DNA of 64,000 nucleotides. Source: JAVDCA01 sp035293985. GTDB taxonomy: Bacteria > Pseudomonadota > Alphaproteobacteria > Rhizobiales > Xanthobacteraceae. The translations under genes and the position numbers were made by a program. Location of the stretch: NCBI GenBank assembly GCA_035293985.1, contig DATGLS010000045.1, forward strand, positions 62,001 through 126,000. The letters are read 5' to 3'. The notes under the pieces are model-generated. The model was not told the origin of the DNA. It was given only the letters and a program-made list of their open reading frames with translations, and made no database searches. Shown here in pieces: positions 59,751 to 64,000 of the stretch. Position 1 is the first letter of the stretch. Each line of letters opens with the position of its first letter.

Positions 59751-61394
59751 ATGCATCGCAAAGTCGTCCTTGGCCACACCCTCGGCAAAGTCGACCGCCG
59801 CACCGCCCTCAAGCTCGCCGCCGGCGCCGGCGCACTCGCGGCCTCCACGAGATTAGCCGCCCCCGCCATCGCGCAGGGTGCCAATGCGCGCACGCTGCGC
59901 TTCGTGCCGCAGGCGAACCTCGCCAATTTCGATCCGATCTGGACCACGCAATACGTGGTGCGCAACGCCTCCGCGGTGGTGTGGGACACGCTCTACGGCT
60001 TCGACGACAAGCTCAATCCGCAGCGCCAGATGGTCGAGTCCGAGACGGTCACGCCCGACGGCCTCACCTGGACGTTCAAGCTGCGCCCCGGCCTCAAATG
60101 GCACGACGGCGAGCCCGTCCTCGCCAAGGACTGCATCGCGAGCCTCAAGCGCTGGGCCGTGCGCGCCCCGATGGGCCAGATGGTCGTCGCCATCCAGCAG
60201 GAGCTCTCGGCGGTCGACGACCGCACCTTCAAGTGGGTGCTCAAGAAGCCCTATCCAAAACTCCTCACCGCGCTCGGCATGAACTCGACGCCGATGGCCT
60301 TCATGATGCCGGAGCGCATCGCCAAGACCGATCCGTTCAAGCAGATCAGCGAGTATGTCGGCTCGGGCCCGATGAAGTTCGTCGCCAAGGAATGGGTGCC
60401 GGGCGCCAAGGCCGTGTTCGAGAAGTTCGACGGCTACGTGCCGCGCAACGAGCCCGCCTCCTGGCTCGCGGGCGGCAAGAAGATGCTGGTCGACCGCATC
60501 GAGTGGGTCATCATGCCGGATCCCGCGACCGCCTCGGCGGCGCTGCAGAACGGCGAGATCGACTGGTGGGAGACGCCGATCTCCGACCTCGTGCCGCTCT
60601 TGCGCAAGAACCCGAACGTCATGGTCGATATCGCCGACCCGCTCGGCAACATCGGCAGCTTCCGCATGAACTGGCTCTACCCGCCCTTCAACGACGTGCG
60701 TGCGCGCCGCGCCATTCTCATGGCGATGAGCCAGGAGGACTACATGCGCGCGCTCGTCGGCGACGACGACAAGCTGTGGAAGCCCCTCCCCGGCTACTTC
60801 ACGCCGGGCACGCCGCTCTATTCCGAGGCCGGCGGCGACATCCTCAAAGGCAAGCGCGACATCGACGGCGCCAAGAAGCTGATCGCCGCGAGCGGCTACA
60901 AGGGCGAGCCGGTCACCTGCCTCGTCGCCCAGGACCAGCCGATCACCAAGGCGCAGGGCGAGGTCACCGCCGACCTGCTCAAGCGTCTCGGCATGAACGT
61001 CGACTTCGTCGCCACCGACTGGGGCACCGTCGGCCAGCGTCGCGCGCTCAAGAGCCCGCCCGGCAAGGGCGGCTGGCAGATGTTCCACACCTGGCACGCC
61101 GGCGCCGACTGCATCAGCCCGGCCCCCTACATCGCGATCCGCGCCACCGGCGACAACGCCTGGTTCGGCTGGCCCAAGGACGACAAGGTCGAGGCCGGGA
61201 TCACGGCCTGGTTCGACGCCAAGACGCCGGCCGAGGAGAAGACCGCGATCGACGGCGTCAACAGGGCCGCGCTCGAGTCGGTGATCTACGCGCCGACCGG
61301 CTTCTTCCTCGCCTATCAGGCTTGGCGCAAGAACATCAGCGGCATCGTCAAGGGCCCGCTCCCCTTCTTCTGGGGCGTGAGCAAGACGGCGTAG
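59751..61394 (+). CDS. ABC transporter substrate-binding protein, family 5, copy 2
   Basis: 547 residues. Tat-type signal D15-R-R-T-A-L-K-L, cleaved near APAIAQG. Apart from the longer leader it aligns with copy 1 along its length (LRFVPQANLANFDPIW, HDGEPVLAKDC, FFWGVSKTA at the end), with altered residues in the binding cleft region 390-480. A tandem duplication separated by a repeat. The two receptors probably give one transporter two ligand ranges (inference). Confidence 0.92.
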   Translation: MHRKVVLGHTLGKVDRRTALKLAAGAGALAASTRLAAPAIAQGANARTLRFVPQANLANFDPIWTTQYVVRNASAVVWDTLYGFDDKLNPQRQMVESETVTPDGLTWTFKLRPGLKWHDGEPVLAKDCIASLKRWAVRAPMGQMVVAIQQELSAVDDRTFKWVLKKPYPKLLTALGMNSTPMAFMMPERIAKTDPFKQISEYVGSGPMKFVAKEWVPGAKAVFEKFDGYVPRNEPASWLAGGKKMLVDRIEWVIMPDPATASAALQNGEIDWWETPISDLVPLLRKNPNVMVDIADPLGNIGSFRMNWLYPPFNDVRARRAILMAMSQEDYMRALVGDDDKLWKPLPGYFTPGTPLYSEAGGDILKGKRDIDGAKKLIAASGYKGEPVTCLVAQDQPITKAQGEVTADLLKRLGMNVDFVATDWGTVGQRRALKSPPGKGGWQMFHTWHAGADCISPAPYIAIRATGDNAWFGWPKDDKVEAGITAWFDAKTPAEEKTAIDGVNRAALESVIYAPTGFFLAYQAWRKNISGIVKGPLPFFWGVSKTA

Positions 61395-61430
61395 ACGAAG
61401 TTGTCACCGGCGCCGACCACACGGCGGCTT

Positions 61431-61591
61431 CACCCTCCCCTGCAGCGGGAGGGCCGGATCGCCTTGGGCGAAGCGCAAGGCGATCCGGGGTGGGGTGACG
61501 CCGTCGCAGTCATCATCGTCGCCGACACCGCCGCCCCACCCCGCCGCCGCGCTGACGCGCGGCGTCGACCCTCCCGCTTCAGGGGAGGGTG
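61431..61591. repeat. Family-C repeat
   Basis: CACCCTCCCCTGCAGCGGGAGG, GATCCGGGGTGGGGTGACG, CCCCACCCCGCCGCCGCGC and GTCGACCCTCCCGCTTCAGGGG-AGGGTGAAG. Its last GGGGAGGG is the only purine-rich site before the permease start at 61601. Confidence 0.85.
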
Positions 61592-61600
61592 AAGAAAAAC

Positions 61601-62542
61601 ATGCTGACCTACATCGTCCGCCGCATCCTCTCGACCATCCCGGTGATGGCGATCGTCGCCTTCGTCGTGTTCGCGCTGCTCTACGTCGTGCCGGGCGATC
61701 CGGCCGCGATCATCGCGGGCGACCAGGCGACCCCGGAGGACATCATCCGCATCCGCGCGAGCCTCGGCCTCGACCGGCCATTTCTGGTGCGCTTCGGCGA
61801 GTGGGTGTGGCAGCTCCTGCACGGCGATCTCGGCACCTCGATCTTCACCAACCTGCCGGTCACCGACCTGATCCACCAGCGCGTCGAGCCGACCCTCTCG
61901 CTGATGGCGATCACGCTCGTGCTGTCGGTGGTCGTCGCGGTGCCGCTCGGCGTCGTCGCGGCGTGGAAGGCCGGCACCTTCATCGACCGCGCCGTCATGG
62001 CCTTCGCGGTGCTCGGCTTCTCGGTGCCGGTGTTCGTCGTCGGCTACGGCCTCGCCTATGTCTTCGCGCTTCGCTGGGAGTGGCTCCCCGTGCAGGGCTA
62101 TGTCCCGCTCGCCGACGGCGTCTGGCGCTGGTTCAGGCACCTGATCCTGCCCTCGCTCGCGCTCGGCTGCGTCTACATCGCGCTGATCGCCCGCATCACC
62201 CGCGCCGCCATGCTCGAGGTGCTGGCGCAGGACTACATCCGCACGGCGCGCGCCAAGGGGCTCGGCCAGCGCCCGATCCTGTTCGTGCATGCGCTCAAGA
62301 ACGCCGCCGTGCCGATCGTCACCACCATCGGCATCGGCATCGCGCTGCTGATCGGGGGCGCCGTCGTCACCGAAAGCGTGTTCGCGATTCCGGGCCTCGG
62401 CCGCCTCACGGTCGACGCCATCCTGCGCCGCGACTACCCGCTGATCCAGGGCATCGTGCTGATGTTCAGCTTCGTCTACGTGCTGGTGAACCTCCTGATC
62501 GACGTCACCTACACGCTGCTCGACCCGAGGATCCGCTATTGA
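61601..62542 (+). CDS. ABC transporter permease, DppB/OppB-like
   Basis: 313 residues from the ATG at 61601 (MLTYIVRRILSTIPVM). Six hydrophobic helices, the conserved PGDPA after helix 1, LGLDRPFLVRFGEWV, and the EAA loop YIRTARAKGLGQRPILFVHALKN. C-terminal DPRIRY is the family-typical end. The stop overlaps the putative TTG start of the next permease (TTGA). Confidence 0.94.
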   Translation: MLTYIVRRILSTIPVMAIVAFVVFALLYVVPGDPAAIIAGDQATPEDIIRIRASLGLDRPFLVRFGEWVWQLLHGDLGTSIFTNLPVTDLIHQRVEPTLSLMAITLVLSVVVAVPLGVVAAWKAGTFIDRAVMAFAVLGFSVPVFVVGYGLAYVFALRWEWLPVQGYVPLADGVWRWFRHLILPSLALGCVYIALIARITRAAMLEVLAQDYIRTARAKGLGQRPILFVHALKNAAVPIVTTIGIGIALLIGGAVVTESVFAIPGLGRLTVDAILRRDYPLIQGIVLMFSFVYVLVNLLIDVTYTLLDPRIRY

Positions 62543-63531
62543 GCAGCCAGATAACACACTCGCGGGGTTCCCCTCCCCCCGTTCGCGCAGCGAATGGCGG
62601 GGAGGGGTCAGGGGTGGGGGGCGCCGCTTGCTCAGGGCAAGCCGCATTCGTCACCGCCGCCCCCACCCTCCCCGACATCCTCCCGCCCATCAAAATCCGC
62701 CGCGGCGTCACCGGCTTCCTGCGCCGCCACCCGACCATCGCGATCGGCGCCGCCATCATCCTCGTCATGATCCTGATGGCCCTGCTGGCCCCCTGGCTCG
62801 GCACCGTCGACCCGACCGCGATCGCCACCTACCGTCGCACCCGCCCGCCGTCGCAGGCTTGGTGGTTCGGCACCGACATGCTCGGCCGCGACATCTACTC
62901 GCGCGTCGTCTTCGGCGCCCGCATCTCGCTTCTCGTCGGCTTCTCGGTCGCGCTCGCCGCCTCGGCGGTCGGCCTCGCCATCGGCCTCGTCGCCGGCTTC
63001 GTGCGCTGGCTCGACGGCGTCGTCATGCGCATCATGGACGGCATGATGTCGATCCCACCAATTTTGCTCGCGATCGCCCTGATGGCGCTCACCCGCGCCA
63101 GCGTCGGCAACGTCATCATCGCGATCTCGCTCGCGGAATTTCCCCGCGTCTCCCGCCTGGTGCGCGGCGTGGTGCTCACCTTGCGCGAGCAGCCCTATGT
63201 CGATGCCGCCGTCGCGGCCGGCACCCGCACGCCCATGATCATCCTGCGCCACATCTTGCCGAACACGGTCGCGCCCATGACCGTGCAGGCGACCTACATC
63301 TGCGCCAGCGCCATGATCATCGAGGCGATCCTCAGCTTCATCGGCGCCGGCACCCCGCCGATCATCCCGTCCTGGGGCAACATCATGGCCGACGGCCGCG
63401 CGCTCTGGCAGGTGAAGCCGTTCATCGTGTTCTTCCCCGCGGTCTTTCTGTCGGTCACGGTGCTGGCCGTGAATTTGCTGGGCGATGGTTTGCGCGACGC
63501 GCTCGATCCACGCCTGGCGAAGGGTTTGTGA
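62539..63531 (+). CDS. ABC transporter permease, DppC/OppC-like, with repeat-encoded N-terminal tail
   Basis: 330 residues if the TTG at 62539 (overlapping the previous TGA) is used; the GTG at 62614 after GGAGGGG is the alternative. The DppC core starts at LPPIKIRRGVTGFLRRHP. It includes WFGTDMLGRDIYSRVVFGARISL, EAA loop YVDAAVAAGTRTPMIILRHILPN and IIPSWGNIMADGRALW. Residues ~9-36 are encoded by a family-B repeat (SPPPVRAANGGEGSGVGG), with the frame kept open. The normal N-terminus appears interrupted by the element. Confidence 0.9.
   Translation: MSSQITHSRGSPPPVRAANGGEGSGVGGAACSGQAAFVTAAPTLPDILPPIKIRRGVTGFLRRHPTIAIGAAIILVMILMALLAPWLGTVDPTAIATYRRTRPPSQAWWFGTDMLGRDIYSRVVFGARISLLVGFSVALAASAVGLAIGLVAGFVRWLDGVVMRIMDGMMSIPPILLAIALMALTRASVGNVIIAISLAEFPRVSRLVRGVVLTLREQPYVDAAVAAGTRTPMIILRHILPNTVAPMTVQATYICASAMIIEAILSFIGAGTPPIIPSWGNIMADGRALWQVKPFIVFFPAVFLSVTVLAVNLLGDGLRDALDPRLAKGL
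62566..62643. repeat. Family-B repeat (short form) inside the DppC-like gene
   Basis: TTCCCCTCCCCCCGTTCGCGC, GAATGGCGGGGAGG, GTGGGGGGCGCCGCTTGCTC: the same blocks as 9318-9402 and 37163-37236, here within the 5' part of a coding sequence. Confidence 0.88.
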
Positions 63532-63564
63532 CAGTGAGTAAGGGACGCACCGCGCGCGCGGCGG

Positions 63565-63605
63565 CCACCCTCCCGCCCACTCAAGTCGGGCGTGGGGAGG
63601 GGAGC
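63565..63605. repeat. Short GC-rich repeat fragment
   Basis: CCACCCTCCCGCCCACTCAAG paired with GGGCGTGGGGAGGGGAG, related to the ends of families B and C. It lies in the 104-bp gap before the ATPase gene. Confidence 0.55.
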
Positions 63606-63635
63606 GCCGGCAGCGGTCGCGGGGCCTGACACACC

Positions 63636-64000
63636 ATGCCGCTCCTCCAGGTCACCTCGCTGCAGACTCACTTCGCGACGCCGGACGGCATCAATCGCGC
63701 GGTCGACGGCGTCTCGTTCCATGTCGACGAGGGCGAGACCCTCGCGGTGGTCGGCGAGTCCGGCTGCGGCAAGTCCGTCACCGCGCTCTCGATCCTGCGC
63801 CTCATCCCGGAGCCGCCCGGCAAGATCGCGGGCGCGATCCACTTCCGCGGCCGCGATCTCCTCGCCCTGCCGGCGCGCGACATGCGCGACATCCGCGGCC
63901 GCGACATCAGCATGATCTTCCAGGAGCCGATGACGAGCCTCAATCCGGTCCTCAGCATCGGCCGCCAGCTCGGCGAGACGCTGCGCCTGCATGCCGGCCT
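63636..64000 (+). CDS. ABC transporter ATP-binding protein, DppD/OppD-like (3' end cut by window edge)
   Basis: 121 codons visible from the ATG at 63636. Walker A GESGCGKS at residues 40-47, preceded by FHVDEGETLAVV. Q-loop region DISMIFQEPMTSLNPVLSIG is the hallmark of oligopeptide-type ATPases. The signature and Walker B lie outside the window. Fifth gene of the peptide-type operon. Confidence 0.93.
   Translation, partial: MPLLQVTSLQTHFATPDGINRAVDGVSFHVDEGETLAVVGESGCGKSVTALSILRLIPEPPGKIAGAIHFRGRDLLALPARDMRDIRGRDISMIFQEPMTSLNPVLSIGRQLGETLRLHAG

Overview
The window is a very GC-rich stretch of chromosome. Codon third positions are strongly G/C and intergenic palindromes are dense. It most resembles a Hyphomicrobiales alphaproteobacterium (Bradyrhizobium/Xanthobacteraceae type). 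Supporting signs are many solute-binding proteins of the Bug/TctC and NMT1 types, a bacterial NDUFS4-like Complex I subunit, a two-domain cold-shock protein, and repeat families of the kind seen between genes in that group. This placement is inferred from gene content; no rRNA is present.

Layout. (1) 1-9.3 kb, minus strand: a HyuA/HyuB pair, three tandem paralogous NMT1/SsuA-like binding proteins, one ABC ATPase and two permeases. The permease at the left edge is cut by the window. A divergent LysR regulator lies at 9.5 kb. (2) 10.5-19.3 kb: GST, a PEP-mutase/isocitrate-lyase enzyme, a Bug binding protein, an orphan molybdopterin hydroxylase large subunit, a UbiD-family decarboxylase and an MFS carrier, which read as catabolic accessory genes. 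(3) 19.5-25.5 kb: a 17-codon leader overlapping an FAD/NAD(P) monooxygenase-like gene, then an ATP-grasp ligase, an old-yellow-enzyme reductase, a luciferase-like monooxygenase and an EamA exporter. (4) 25.7-29.3 kb: a Bug protein, a small cytochrome c and a Tat-exported ThDP enzyme. (5) 29.5-34 kb: polyprenyl-phosphate sugar genes (GT39-like, GT2, DUF2304, small DMT transporter, methyltransferase) tightly joined to an NDUFS4-like gene. (6) 34-37.9 kb: tRNA-Pro, DUF192, cold-shock protein, sirtuin, glyoxalase I, tRNA-Glu and a decayed molybdopterin hydroxylase gene. (7) 38-47 kb: a Bug protein, a methyltransferase, an alpha/beta-hydrolase-LuxR fusion without a nucleophile, then exported TPR, FGE-like and proline-rich proteins. 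(8) 47-57.6 kb: gluconokinase, flavin reductase, exported SOD, an M23 peptidase, a lytic transglycosylase, a frameshifted REP-associated transposase (RAYT) between REP-like repeats, an SDR and a D-threonine-aldolase-like enzyme. (9) 57.8-64 kb, plus strand: a dipeptide/oligopeptide-type ABC operon with two tandem binding proteins, two permeases and an ATPase cut by the right edge.

The main cross-cutting feature is the intergenic repeats. At least seven families recur, one of them flanking the RAYT gene. Repeats lie between nearly all cistrons of the 1-9 kb operon, supply the TAG stop codon of several genes, and in one case lie inside the coding region of an ABC permease. The best candidates for undescribed biology are the periplasmic ThDP enzyme with cytochrome c, the leader/monooxygenase/ATP-grasp unit, the nucleophile-less hydrolase-LuxR fusion, and the exported TPR/FGE-like cluster.
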